This document shows, in pieces, positions 16,326 to 26,182 of a stretch of 64,000 nucleotides of DNA; the stretch's first letter is position 1; the number at the start of each line of letters is the position of its first letter. The position numbers and the translations under genes are program-made. Source of the DNA: Sphingopyxis sp. L1A2A (GTDB taxonomy: Bacteria > Pseudomonadota > Alphaproteobacteria > Sphingomonadales > Sphingomonadaceae); NCBI RefSeq assembly GCF_005502465.1, contig NZ_SCOT01000008.1:62001-126000 (forward strand). The letters are read 5' to 3'. Below the pieces are notes generated by a model, which had not been told where the DNA came from, did not search any database, and saw nothing but the letters and a program-made list of their open reading frames with translations.

Positions 16326-16943
16326 TTACATCTTCGGCACCAGCACCGCGTCGATCACGTGGATGACGCCGTTCGACTGGCCGACGTCGGCCTGCGTCAC
16401 CGTCGCCTTGTTGCCGCTGGCGCTGGTCAGCAGGATAGCATCGCCGTTCTTTGTCGCGGTCAGATCCTGGCCGTCGGCGGTCTTCAGCATCGCTTTGCCG
16501 CCGCCCGCGGTGATCTGCGCGGCGAGATCAGCGGCGGTCAGCTTGCCGGGGACGACATGATATTTCAGCACGCCCGCCAACACTTCCTTTTGCGCCGGGC
16601 GCATCCAGCCATCACGCGTCACCGGCGCGACTTGCGAGAAAGCCGCGTCGGTCGGGGCAAAAACCGTAAACGGCCCTGCGCCCGACAGCGTTTCGACTAG
16701 TCCGGCCTGGGTCACCGCGGCGACCAGCGTCTTGTGGATCGGCGAGGCCGACGCGTTTTCGACGATATTCCTGGTCGCCAGCATTTCGGCGCCGCCGACC
16801 GTCGGGTTGGCCCCCGCGGTTTCGACCGGGGTGGTCTCACCGCCAGCGACGGTGGTCGTTTCAGTCGGGGTCTCGGATTTACCGCAACCGGCAAGGCCAA
16901 GGCCGATGGTAACAGCGGCGGTCATCAAGAGGGCGCGCTTCAT
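16326..16943 (-). CDS. Fasciclin-domain lipoprotein
   Basis: A 205-residue FAS1-domain protein anchored as a lipoprotein: the signal [20 protein letters not shown] ends in the lipobox LAGC. A Thr/Glu-rich linker (about 24-60) leads to a single FAS1 domain with [45 protein letters not shown] and [21 protein letters not shown] precedes the ATG. It sits between pntAA and pntAB together with a paralogue and is closed off by its own terminator. Surface adhesion or matrix interaction is inferred from the fold only. Confidence 0.93.
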   Translation of the reverse strand: MKRALLMTAAVTIGLGLAGCGKSETPTETTTVAGGETTPVETAGANPTVGGAEMLATRNIVENASASPIHKTLVAAVTQAGLVETLSGAGPFTVFAPTDAAFSQVAPVTRDGWMRPAQKEVLAGVLKYHVVPGKLTAADLAAQITAGGGKAMLKTADGQDLTATKNGDAILLTSASGNKATVTQADVGQSNGVIHVIDAVLVPKM

Positions 16944-16966
16944 AACATTCTCCTTTGGGGTCGGCA

Positions 16967-17632
16967 TTATGATGCCGGGGTCGCTTTGGCGGCGGGCGCC
17001 GCCTCGGCAGGCGCAGCGGGCGACGCCGCCACGACGGGCTTGAGTTCGGGCATCAGTACGCCGTTGAGGATATGGATCATCCCGTTGGACTGCGCGACGT
17101 CGGCCTGCGTGACATAGCCGCTGCTGCCTTGGGTGCCATCGACCTTGATGTTTCCCGACACTTCGGTGAACGTCAGCGGCTGACCTTCGACCGTGGTCAG
17201 CGTTGCCTTACCACCGCCCGCCTTGATCTTGGCATACAGGTCGGTCGAGGTAACCGTACCCGGGACCACATGATAGGTCAGCACTTGTGCCAAGGCGGCC
17301 TTATTGCCCGGGTCCATCAGATAGGCTGTCATCGGCTGCGGTACGGCAGCAAACGCCTGATCGGTCGGCGCGAAGACCGTGAACGGGCCAGTGCCGCTCA
17401 GCGTTTCGACCAGTCCGGCGGCGGCAAGCGCCTGCACAAGCGTCTTATGCTCGGGCGATTTCGTAGCGTTCTGCACGATATTCCAGCCTTCGACCATCGC
17501 ACCTGCTGCGGCTTCGGCCTCGGCGGTCGTCGCCTCAGCGGCCTCGTCGGCAGCGCGTGCATGCGCCGGGGCGACCATCGTCGCGGCGGTCAGGGCAAAC
17601 AAGGGAAGGGCAAAAAACTTCGCACGCAACAT
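16967..17632 (-). CDS. Exported fasciclin-domain protein
   Basis: A 221-residue paralogue of the neighbouring lipoprotein. It has a cleavable signal peptide (MLRAKFFALPLFALTAATMV, AHA cleavage) rather than a lipobox. An Ala/Glu-rich linker precedes one FAS1 domain ([60 protein letters not shown]) and there is an Ala/Pro tail. The lipoprotein gene starts 23 bases downstream, so the two form an operon; tandem duplication followed by a change in localisation signal is the likely history. Confidence 0.93.
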   Translation of the reverse strand: MLRAKFFALPLFALTAATMVAPAHARAADEAAEATTAEAEAAAGAMVEGWNIVQNATKSPEHKTLVQALAAAGLVETLSGTGPFTVFAPTDQAFAAVPQPMTAYLMDPGNKAALAQVLTYHVVPGTVTSTDLYAKIKAGGGKATLTTVEGQPLTFTEVSGNIKVDGTQGSSGYVTQADVAQSNGMIHILNGVLMPELKPVVAASPAAPAEAAPAAKATPAS

Positions 17633-17702
17633 CGATCAATCTCCGGTTGTTGAAAGCACAGGGTTTCACACCCTGAACGCATCGTAACCGGTGGAAGTTG
17701 CA

Positions 17703-17729
17703 AGAAAAGGCCGAAATCAGCCTTTTTTT
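17703..17729. terminator. Bidirectional terminator between pntAA and the fasciclin genes
   Basis: AAAAGGC pairs with GCCTTTTTTT around an eight-base loop (CGAAATCA). Both strands end in T-rich runs (TTTTTTT on plus, TTTTCTT on minus). It lies ten bases after the pntAA stop and would end pntAA transcription before the fasciclin pair. Confidence 0.8.
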
Positions 17730-17738
17730 GCACTGGTG

Positions 17739-18860
17739 CTACGTCAAAAGCCGCTCGTTCACCACCTTGCCGCCCTGCGTCAGGCGGATGGCGGTCCCGA
17801 TTTCCTCGTCGAGCACGGGCTTGCCCGCTTCCTTGTCCCAAAAGGCCGACAGGAAGTTGAACAGGTTGCGGCTGAACAGCGCGCTGGTGTCGGCGGGCAT
17901 CAGCGCCGCGATATTGCTCGCGCCGATGACGGTGACGCCGTGGATGCGCTTTGCTTCGCCGGAAACCGACCCTTCGACATTGCCGCCGCTTTCGGCCGCC
18001 ATATCGACGATCACGCTGCCGGTGCGCATCGTCGCCAGCTGCGCGTCCGAAATCAGCCGCGGCGCGGGTCGCCCCGGGATCAGCGCGGTGGTGATGACGA
18101 TGTCCTGCTTGGCGATGTGCGACGACACCAGTTCGGCCTGCGCCGCCTTATATTCATCGGACATTTCGGTGGCATAGCCGCCCGCGCCCTCGCCTTCGAT
18201 CCCGGCGACACTCTCGACGAAGATCGGCTTGGCGCCGAGCGACAGGATTTGTTCCTTGGTCGCGGCGCGGACGTCGGTCGCGCTGACCTGCGCGCCCAGA
18301 CGGCGCGCGGTGGCGATCGCTTGCAAGCCCGCAACACCGACCCCCATCACGAACGCCTTGGCGGCGCTCACGGTGCCGGCGGCGGTCATCATCATCGGAA
18401 AAGCGCGGCCATAGGCATTTGCCGCTATCAGCACCGCCTTGTAACCCGCCAGGTTTGCCTGGCTGGACAGGATATCCATCGATTGCGCGCGGGTGATGCG
18501 CGGCATGAATTCCATCGCCAGCGCCTCAAGCCCCAGCGCCGCATAGCCATCGATGCGGGCGCGCTCGCCGAACGGGTTCAGCCCGGCGGCAAGCCAGGCG
18601 CCATCGGCAAAGCCGCTCAGCCCCTTGGGATCCGGCCCTTGAATCGCGAGGATGATGTTGGCGCCCTTCAGCACGTCGGCGCGGCTGCCGATGCTGGCGC
18701 CCGCCGCGCTATAGTCTGCATCGGCGACCGAAGCGGCCTCGCCTGCCCCCGATTCAATGGCAACTTCGGCACCCAGGCCAATGAATTTCTTCACGGTTTC
18801 GGGCGTAGCGGCGACGCGGGTCTCGCCGACGGCGAGTTCCTTCAGGACAGCGATGCGCAT
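17739..18860 (-). CDS. pntAA: NAD(P) transhydrogenase subunit alpha part 1
   Basis: NAD(H)-binding soluble subunit of the transhydrogenase, 373 residues. It starts MRIAVLKELAVGETRVAATP, typical of the alanine-dehydrogenase/PNT N-terminal domain. The nucleotide-binding region has AKAFVMGVGVAGLQAIATAR (GxGxxG) and SATDVRAATKEQ, and RPAPRLISDAQLATM follows. It is preceded by the 40-residue oxidase subunit gene with a 13-base gap. Unlike the usual pntAA-pntAB-pntB order, a terminator and two fasciclin genes come next. Confidence 0.95.
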   Translation of the reverse strand: MRIAVLKELAVGETRVAATPETVKKFIGLGAEVAIESGAGEAASVADADYSAAGASIGSRADVLKGANIILAIQGPDPKGLSGFADGAWLAAGLNPFGERARIDGYAALGLEALAMEFMPRITRAQSMDILSSQANLAGYKAVLIAANAYGRAFPMMMTAAGTVSAAKAFVMGVGVAGLQAIATARRLGAQVSATDVRAATKEQILSLGAKPIFVESVAGIEGEGAGGYATEMSDEYKAAQAELVSSHIAKQDIVITTALIPGRPAPRLISDAQLATMRTGSVIVDMAAESGGNVEGSVSGEAKRIHGVTVIGASNIAALMPADTSALFSRNLFNFLSAFWDKEAGKPVLDEEIGTAIRLTQGGKVVNERLLT

Positions 18861-18873
18861 GCGCGAAGCCCGG

Positions 18874-18996
18874 TCAGGATGCGATGAGGAGAACGACGAA
18901 AACGGTGACGATCGCGGTGATGATCGATCCGACTTTCAGCAGGCTGATAAAACCCGAATAGGTTTCGCTCGCTGCCTTCATTTCCTGTTCCGCCAT
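18874..18996 (-). CDS. aa3-type cytochrome c oxidase subunit IV (40 residues)
   Basis: A tiny membrane protein, MAEQEMKAASETYSGFISLL followed by one helix (VGSIITAIVTVFVVLLIAS). The acidic N-terminus with the ETYSGF pattern and a single C-terminal helix match the bacterial aa3 oxidase subunit IV family (PF07835-like, from memory). AGGGGACAGG precedes the ATG. No other oxidase gene is nearby. It is the first gene before pntAA and is probably co-transcribed with it. The short length makes the call moderately confident. Confidence 0.8.
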   Translation of the reverse strand: MAEQEMKAASETYSGFISLLKVGSIITAIVTVFVVLLIAS

Positions 18997-19230
18997 GACC
19001 TGTCCCCTTTACCTGTTCACTCGCCGGGCGCGCGTCAGCGCACCCAGAATCGGCTATCGCCCCGGTCTTAGCCACGCGCCGCGCCATGCTCAAGGGGCGC
19101 GGGCGCGAAAAGCCGTGCATGGCGCCAAAAGCGAACGGCCTTAATCGCCCCTTTACCCGTGTGGCGTACATCACTGCGCTTGAGCGGAGGAAACGGCACG
19201 AAGGCGCCGAACAAGGGCAGATTCGAAACG

Positions 19231-20664
19231 ATGGCAAGCACGCGCGACACGCGAACAGTGATGATCGTCGACAGCGAGCCGGCGCAGCAACGCTTTCTGG
19301 CGGCGCTGGTGTCGCGCGGCGGTTGGCGAAGCGTTATCGCCGGCGATACCGACACCGCGCTGGCCAAGCTCGGCACCCAGGAAGGCATGGCGCTCGACGC
19401 GGTGCTCGTCGATCAGGGCGCGCCGGGCATGGACATGGCCGAATTCGTCGCCGAACTGCGCCGTTGGCGCCCCGCCCTGCCGCTCATCGTCATCACCATG
19501 CGCAACGGGGTCGAGGTTGCGGTCGGCGCAATGCGTGCCGGTGCCAGCGATTTTGTCCAGAAACCGATCGCCCCCGACCGGTTGCTCGAAGCACTCGACC
19601 GGATCGTATCGACCAGCGGCCCGCAGGGTGAGTTGCGCCCGCTGACCGAAAAATTGCGCGCGCCGCTGGCCTTTGAAGAAATCATCGGGTCGAGCCCCAA
19701 TTTCCGCAGCGCGCTCGCGATCGCTGCCAAAGCGGCGCGGGCCCGCGTGCCGGTGATGATCAACGGCCGCCCCGGCACCGGCAAGGAAGTCTTTGCCCGC
19801 GCGATCCACAGTGCCAGCCCGCGCGCCCGCGGCGCGCTGGTGATGGTCGATTGTTCGGCGGTGTCGCCGGGGCTGATCGGATCGGGGCTGTTCGGGCATG
19901 AACGCGGCGCCTTTGCCGGCGCGTTCGACCGGCAGGTCGGGCGGCTGGTCCAGGCCGACGGCGGCAGCGTCATCATCGACCATGTCGAATGTATCCCGCT
20001 GGAAACCCAGGCCAAGCTCGTCGAGTTCCTCAACACTGGGGAAGTGCAGATGATCGGCGGCACGATCCGCCAGAGCGTCGATGTCCGCATCATCGCCACC
20101 AGCACCAGCCCACTCGAAAAGCTGATCGAGGCGGGGCATTTCCGCGAAGACCTGTTCTATGCGCTGTCGAGCGCGCAATTCACCCTGCCCTCGCTGTCCG
20201 AACGCCGCGGCGACGTCGGCCCGCTGGCGCGCCACCTGCTGGCGCGGATCGGCGGCCTGCCCGGCATGGGGCCGATCGGGGTCACCGACGACGCGCTGCG
20301 CCTGCTCGCCGCCTATGCCTGGCCGGGCAATGTCCGCCAGTTGCAGGACGTGCTGTTCCGCGCCGCAGTCGGCAGCAAGACCGACGTGCTGACCAGCGCC
20401 GATTTCCGCGCGCTCGAGGCGACGCTGGGCGGCGGCAGCATGACCGGCGAAGGCGAAATCGCGATCAACGGTGAAGCGATCGGGGTCACGCTTTACCTGC
20501 CCGACGGCAATTTGCGCCCGCTCGAAGAAATCGAGGCCGACGTCATCCGTCTCGCGATCGGTCATTATCGCGGCCGGATGAGCGAAGTCGCGCGCCGCCT
20601 CGGCATCGGCCGCTCGACGCTGTATCGCAAGCTCAGCGATCTGGGCATCGACACTGCCGCCTGA
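19231..20664 (+). CDS. NtrC-family response regulator with degenerate AAA+ motifs
   Basis: A 477-residue regulator with three domains. The receiver (8-125) is intact: acidic Asp14/Glu16, phospho-acceptor Asp61, Thr89 and Lys111. The sigma-54-type AAA+ domain (about 148-375) has Walker A GRPGTGKE, but the sigma-54 contact loop reads GAFAGA rather than GAFTGA, and Walker B is IIDHVE where DE is expected (His251 replaces Glu). FREDLFYAL has Ala where an Arg is usual. The Fis-type HTH (EVARRLGIGRSTLYRKLSDL) is intact. An in-frame start 24 codons upstream is possible. No kinase gene is adjacent. Confidence 0.9.
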   Translation: MASTRDTRTVMIVDSEPAQQRFLAALVSRGGWRSVIAGDTDTALAKLGTQEGMALDAVLVDQGAPGMDMAEFVAELRRWRPALPLIVITMRNGVEVAVGAMRAGASDFVQKPIAPDRLLEALDRIVSTSGPQGELRPLTEKLRAPLAFEEIIGSSPNFRSALAIAAKAARARVPVMINGRPGTGKEVFARAIHSASPRARGALVMVDCSAVSPGLIGSGLFGHERGAFAGAFDRQVGRLVQADGGSVIIDHVECIPLETQAKLVEFLNTGEVQMIGGTIRQSVDVRIIATSTSPLEKLIEAGHFREDLFYALSSAQFTLPSLSERRGDVGPLARHLLARIGGLPGMGPIGVTDDALRLLAAYAWPGNVRQLQDVLFRAAVGSKTDVLTSADFRALEATLGGGSMTGEGEIAINGEAIGVTLYLPDGNLRPLEEIEADVIRLAIGHYRGRMSEVARRLGIGRSTLYRKLSDLGIDTAA

Positions 20665-20683
20665 ACCGATTAATCGCGGCGGG

Positions 20684-21400
20684 GTGATCCGCCGTTTCTA
20701 TACCAAAACCGCCCTTGTCACCGGCCATGCCTCGGGCATCGGCGCCGCGACCGCCGCCCTGCTCGCGGCCGAAGGGGCGCAGGTCGTCGGGGTCGACCTG
20801 GCGCAGGGGCAGGACGTCGCCGATCCCCCGCTGTGGCAGGAACTGGCGGCCGAGCTCGCCAACATCGACATCGCGGTGGTCAACGCGGGAATCGCAACCG
20901 CCGCGCCGATCGTCGATCTCGACTTTGCCGACTGGCGCCGCACCCTGTCGGTCAATCTCGACGGCGCGATGCTCAGCGTGCAGGCGGCGATGCGCGCGAT
21001 GATCGGCCATGGTCGCGGCGGCGCAATCGTCATCACCGCGTCGATCGCCGGGCTGAAGGCCGAGCCCGGCACCGCCGCCTACGCCGCCTCCAAAGCCGGC
21101 GCGATCCACCTCGCGCGCGTCGCGGCCAAGGAAGGCGCGCCGCATGGCATCCGTGTCAACGCCATCGCGCCGGGCGGGGTCGATACGCCGATCTGGGACG
21201 CGATGGATTTCTTCGGCCAGATGGTCGCCGATCTCGGCAGCCGCGCCGCCGCGACCACGGCGATGGCGCAAATGGCCACCCCGCTCGGCCGCTGGGCGAC
21301 CGCTGACGAAATCGCCGCGCAGATTCTGTTCCTGCTGTCCGATGCCGCCGCCACCATCACCGGCAGCGTGCTGACCAGCGATGGCGGCTACAGCCTCTAA
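20684..21400 (+). CDS. Short-chain dehydrogenase/reductase
   Basis: A 238-residue classical SDR oxidoreductase. The cofactor loop is TGHASGIG near residue 14, the structural motif is VVNAGIA, and catalysis uses Ser in ITASIAG with Tyr and Lys in AAYAASKAG. VGVDLAQGQD after the second strand carries an acidic residue, suggesting NAD rather than NADP. The C-terminus GSVLTSDGGYSL is typical. The GTG start lies 19 bases after the regulator stop, so the two may be co-transcribed. The substrate is unknown. Confidence 0.9.
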   Translation: MIRRFYTKTALVTGHASGIGAATAALLAAEGAQVVGVDLAQGQDVADPPLWQELAAELANIDIAVVNAGIATAAPIVDLDFADWRRTLSVNLDGAMLSVQAAMRAMIGHGRGGAIVITASIAGLKAEPGTAAYAASKAGAIHLARVAAKEGAPHGIRVNAIAPGGVDTPIWDAMDFFGQMVADLGSRAAATTAMAQMATPLGRWATADEIAAQILFLLSDAAATITGSVLTSDGGYSL

Positions 21401-21405
21401 ATCGG

Positions 21406-21789
21406 TCAGGCGTTGGCGATCGACTTCAAAATATCGTCGCTCGACTGACTCGTCAGCGTCTTGGCAATCTCGCCGACCAGCGCCGTTTCCAGCGTCTTGT
21501 GATATAATTTGCGCATTTCGCCGAGCGTTGACGGATCCGCGATCACCACCAGCTGCTTGATCTTGTTGGACAGGACCGCGGCATTCAATGCTTCGGCAAC
21601 CGATGCCGCATGCCCCGCTTCCGCGTTCTGGCGCGGGGTATCGCCCTGTCCGGCGTTGTGCGCCGATTCGTCGCTGGTCGGCAGATCGACCGCTTTTAGG
21701 CTGGGCTCCTGTTCGCTGCCGCTGTTGCGGAACAGCTGGAACTGGGTGCCGTCGGCGACAACGACATGCGAGCCGGGGGGAAGTTGCAT
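21406..21789 (-). CDS. Host attachment protein-like (PF10116)
   Basis: A 127-residue protein starting MQLPPGSHVVVADGTQFQLF, the signature of the 'host attachment' family. The C-terminal half (KQLVVIADPSTLGEMRKLYH) resembles an eRF1/Pelota-like fold, with a middle region rich in Gln, Asp and Glu. GCAGGAG precedes the ATG. The family name comes from a plant-attachment phenotype, and the molecular function is not clear. It is convergent with the SDR, five bases apart. Confidence 0.82.
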   Translation of the reverse strand: MQLPPGSHVVVADGTQFQLFRNSGSEQEPSLKAVDLPTSDESAHNAGQGDTPRQNAEAGHAASVAEALNAAVLSNKIKQLVVIADPSTLGEMRKLYHKTLETALVGEIAKTLTSQSSDDILKSIANA

Positions 21790-21876
21790 AAATATCTCCT
21801 GCGGGATCGGCGCCGTGCTGGCGCCTCTGGTCCCCAGAGATACGCGAGAGGAGGATGAGGGTTGCCTCGCTTCGCT

Positions 21877-23007
21877 TCAGCCGGTCAGCGCCGCATCGCG
21901 CAGCCCGCGCCATACGCGCAGCGCCTGCCGGTTCTCGGCAATGTCATGGACACGCAGCAATTGCGCGCCCTGCGCCGCCGCCTGATAGTGCAGCGCGACG
22001 GTGCCGCCGAGCCGCTGGTCGGGCGCGGCTTCATTGTCCAGCGCGCCGATCATACGCTTGCGGCTGGCGCCGAACAGGATCGGACAGCCCAGCGTGTGGA
22101 ACAGCGCCAGCCCGTTGATGATCGCCAGATTGTCGGCAACCCCCTTGCCGAACCCCAGCCCCGGATCGACGATGATCTTTGCCGGATCGATCCCCGCCGC
22201 GATGCACGCTGCGACGCGCTCAGCGAGCATGTCATAGACGTCGAACAGGACGTGGGCGTAACCGCCGCCCTCGTGCGGGTCGCTCTTGGCCGACGGTGCG
22301 TGCATCAGCACCACCGGGCAGCCCGCGGCCACCACCACCTCCATCGCGCGATCGTCATAGCGCAGCGCCGACACATCGTTGACGATCCGCGCCCCGGCGG
22401 ACAGCGCCGCCTCCATCACCGCGGCCTTGCGCGTGTCGATCGACACCGCGACGCCGCCCTTCGCCAGCGCCGCGACGACTCCCTCGATGCGCTTGATTTC
22501 GTCGCCGTCCCAGATCAGCGGCGCGCCGGGGCGGGTGGATTCGCCGCCGACGTCGATGATCGCGGCGCCCGCGCTCGCCATCGCAAAGCCCGCGTCAGCC
22601 GCAGCTTCGGCATCGACATGCTTGCCGCCGTCCGAAAAGCTGTCGGGGGTGACGTTGAGGATGCCCATCAGCTGGGGTTCGTTCAGCCGCACCGTGCGTT
22701 CACCCAGGTGCAACGCGCCGCGCGGCCGCAGCACCCCGGCGCGCTGCGCCGTCGCCGCCTCTGCCAAGCGGTCGGGCATCGCCGCGATCCAGTCGGCCCA
22801 TTCGGCCACCATCACGATCGCCGATTTGACGCTGGCGCCATCACGCAGGCTGATGTGCCACGCGGCGAACCAGACCATCGTGTCGGCGATCCGCAGACAA
22901 TTGTCGTCGAGTTCGTGCGGGCGGTCGATGAAACAGGTGGGGCGGCAATAGATTTGCGCGGTGGCGGATGCAGCGCCGAGGTCGGGTTTGGTTAGCGGTT
23001 GGAACAT
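21877..23007 (-). CDS. folP: Dihydropteroate synthase with N-terminal extension
   Basis: Condenses p-aminobenzoate with hydroxymethyldihydropterin pyrophosphate in folate synthesis. The TIM-barrel part (about residues 112-370) has all DHPS motifs: GILNVTPDSFSDGG, GGESTRPGA, SIDTRK, DPGLGFGK and FGASRK. About 110 residues precede it, including TCFIDRPHELDDNCLRIADT and VMVAEWADWIAAMPDRL, more than the ~270-residue bacterial norm. AGAGGATCGC precedes the ATG. The extension may be a sphingomonad trait; no function is assigned to it. Confidence 0.94.
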   Translation of the reverse strand: MFQPLTKPDLGAASATAQIYCRPTCFIDRPHELDDNCLRIADTMVWFAAWHISLRDGASVKSAIVMVAEWADWIAAMPDRLAEAATAQRAGVLRPRGALHLGERTVRLNEPQLMGILNVTPDSFSDGGKHVDAEAAADAGFAMASAGAAIIDVGGESTRPGAPLIWDGDEIKRIEGVVAALAKGGVAVSIDTRKAAVMEAALSAGARIVNDVSALRYDDRAMEVVVAAGCPVVLMHAPSAKSDPHEGGGYAHVLFDVYDMLAERVAACIAAGIDPAKIIVDPGLGFGKGVADNLAIINGLALFHTLGCPILFGASRKRMIGALDNEAAPDQRLGGTVALHYQAAAQGAQLLRVHDIAENRQALRVWRGLRDAALTG

Positions 23008-23023
23008 GCGATCCTCTGATATT

Positions 23024-23098
23024 CGTCATCCCAGCGAAAGCTGGGATCGCTGGCGTGCCGACACGACGATAGCGATCCCAGCTTTCGCTGGGATGACG
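23024..23098. repeat. Intergenic inverted repeat with perfect 28-base arms
   Basis: Arms at 23024-23051 and 23071-23098 are exact reverse complements, with the core CATCCCAGCGAAAGCTGGGA. A 19-base spacer separates them. It fills the gap between folP and ccrM. Confidence 0.9.
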
Positions 23099-23102
23099 GT
23101 TT

Positions 23103-24431
<1,329 letters not shown>

Positions 24432-24450
24432 AGTGGTGGAAAATAATCAT

Positions 24451-24637
24451 AATCCCTTCTCCCCTTGCGGGAGAAGGATACGAAGCCTTGTCGCCTTGGC
24501 GACTAGGCGCAGTTGGATGAGGGGTTGCGAGCCGCAGGCTCGCGCGGTCGCAAGGCGACCGCGCCCCCTCACCCAGCTACGACTAGCAAACAAGTTCGCA
24601 AGTCTTCGCAACCCTCTCCCGCAAGGGGAGAGGGTAC
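24451..24637. repeat. Long imperfect palindrome (CTCCCCTTGCGGGAGAAGG type)
   Basis: The left end reads TTCTCCCCTTGCGGGAGAAG, itself a hairpin, and the right end CTCTCCCGCAAGGGGAGAG. Between them lie short elements such as GACTAGCAAACAAGTTCGCAAG that recur near 35640 in inverted sense. It fills the space between the ccrM promoter and the SDR stop. Related composite repeats lie at 35599-35732 and 38752-38925. Confidence 0.75.
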
Positions 24638-24643
24638 AATGAA

Positions 24644-25540
24644 TCAAATCCCCGGATCGACCCCCGTCAGCGCCACCGATCGTTCCCACAGCTCGCGCGC
24701 CAGCTTGGGATCGCGCGCGGTGCGCGTCGCGCGCGCCGGACCCGATCGCCCCGACACCTCGCCCAGCCCCTGCGGCCCCAGATAATCGCCACCCTGGACA
24801 TGCGCGCCGGTCGCCGCCTGCAAACTCGGCCACGCGCCCTGCGCCGCACTGTTGAAAAACGGCGCGGCGAGCGGCGTCATGGTGCGCAGCGGCATCGGCA
24901 GGTGGCGGGTCAGTTCGGTGATCGCGACCCCGGGATGGCATCCGATCGCCTGTGTCGAACGTCCCGCAGCGCCCAGCCGCCGGTCAAGCTCGAACATATG
25001 GAGCAGATTGGCGAGCTTGCTCGCCTGATAGCGCGACAATTTATGATAGCTGCGCGCCGCCGACAGGTCGCTGAAGTCGATCGCGCCGCCCTTGTGCGCC
25101 AGACTGGCGGTGATGACGATGCGATCCTCGACATGGCCATGCACCAAACCGGTGAAGGCAAAAGTGCCGAGGTGATTGACCCCGAATTGCAGCTCGAAAC
25201 CCTGCTTGGTCAGCGTTTTCGGCGGAATCATCACCCCCGCGTTGTTGACCAGCACATCGATCCGCGGTCCCGCCAGCACCGCCGCGGCCGCCTCGCGCAC
25301 CTGATCGAGATCGGCGAGGTCGAGCGGCTGAAACGACAGCTCGGCATGGGGCACATCGGCGCGGATCCGGTTCATCGCCGCGGTCGCGCGACCCGGATCG
25401 CGGCACGCCAGGATCACATGCGCGCCGCGCGCCGCCAATATTTTCGCGGTTTCAAAACCGATGCCGGCATTGGCACCGGTGACCAGGAACGTGCGACCGG
25501 TCTGGGCCGACACATCGTCCGCCGTGAATCCCCTGCTCAT
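24644..25540 (-). CDS. Short-chain dehydrogenase (retinol-dehydrogenase-like)
   Basis: A 298-residue SDR of the retinol dehydrogenase/WW-oxidoreductase kind. It has TGANAGIGFETAKILAARGA, then ILACRDPGRA favouring NADP, VNNAGVM, Ser in ITASLAH and Tyr-Lys in SRYQASKLANLLH. GAGGGCGCG precedes the ATG that opens MSRGFTADDV; the frame extends upstream into rnhB as a shadow. The substrate is unknown. rnhB ends 16 bases upstream. Confidence 0.9.
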   Translation of the reverse strand: MSRGFTADDVSAQTGRTFLVTGANAGIGFETAKILAARGAHVILACRDPGRATAAMNRIRADVPHAELSFQPLDLADLDQVREAAAAVLAGPRIDVLVNNAGVMIPPKTLTKQGFELQFGVNHLGTFAFTGLVHGHVEDRIVITASLAHKGGAIDFSDLSAARSYHKLSRYQASKLANLLHMFELDRRLGAAGRSTQAIGCHPGVAITELTRHLPMPLRTMTPLAAPFFNSAAQGAWPSLQAATGAHVQGGDYLGPQGLGEVSGRSGPARATRTARDPKLARELWERSVALTGVDPGI

Positions 25541-25556
25541 CGCGCCCTCCTGTTGA

Positions 25557-26111
25557 TCAGACCAGCTGCATTTGTGCGACCGGGGCAAAGCTGGTCCGGT
25601 GAAGCGGCGTCGGGCCATATTGGCGCAGCGCCGCAAGGTGCTGCGCGGTACCATAGCCCATGTTGCGTTCCCAGCCAAAGCCCGGAAACTCGCGCGCCAT
25701 CGCGGTCATAAAACGGTCGCGATGCTCCTTGGCGATGATGCTCGCGGCCGAAATGCACGGGTGCAGCGCGTCGCCGCCGACGATGGCCCGCGCCGCATAA
25801 CGCCAGTTCGGGAGCCGATTGCCGTCGACCAGCACTTCGTCGGGCTCCACCCCCAGCGCCTCGACCGCGCGGGTCATCGCGAGCAGGGTCGCCTGCAAGA
25901 TGTTGATGCTGTCGATTTCCGCAACGCTCGCCTCGCCGACCCCCCAGCGGCAGCGCGCCTTGATCTGGGTTTCCAGCTCGGCGCGGCGTTTGGCGCTGAG
26001 TTTCTTGCTGTCGTCGAGCCCCGCGACACCGTCGGGGCACAGGATCACCGCCGCAGCGACCACCGGCCCGGCCAGCGGCCCGCGCCCGGCCTCGTCGACG
26101 CCGGCGATCAT
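25557..26111 (-). CDS. rnhB: Ribonuclease HII
   Basis: Removes RNA from RNA-DNA hybrids and misincorporated ribonucleotides. The start gives [20 protein letters not shown], placing the catalytic Asp-Glu (DEAG) at residues 6-7; [19 protein letters not shown] and [13 protein letters not shown] (with its catalytic acidic neighbours) follow, and [22 protein letters not shown] closes the domain. At 184 residues it is slightly short but complete. In-frame sequence upstream looks like a partial repeat rather than coding. Confidence 0.94.
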   Translation of the reverse strand: MIAGVDEAGRGPLAGPVVAAAVILCPDGVAGLDDSKKLSAKRRAELETQIKARCRWGVGEASVAEIDSINILQATLLAMTRAVEALGVEPDEVLVDGNRLPNWRYAARAIVGGDALHPCISAASIIAKEHRDRFMTAMAREFPGFGWERNMGYGTAQHLAALRQYGPTPLHRTSFAPVAQMQLV

Positions 26112-26182
26112 CGACCGCTGCCCAGCAAACCGTATCCCAGTTTCCGTTCGTGTCGAACGGGACAAAGCAACGCCGTGCGAAG

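Noticed and set aside
21406..21789. 'Host attachment' protein taken as a sign of a prophage
   Set aside because: No phage structural, integrase or lysis gene is nearby; the family name refers to a plant-surface phenotype, and the neighbours are housekeeping genes.
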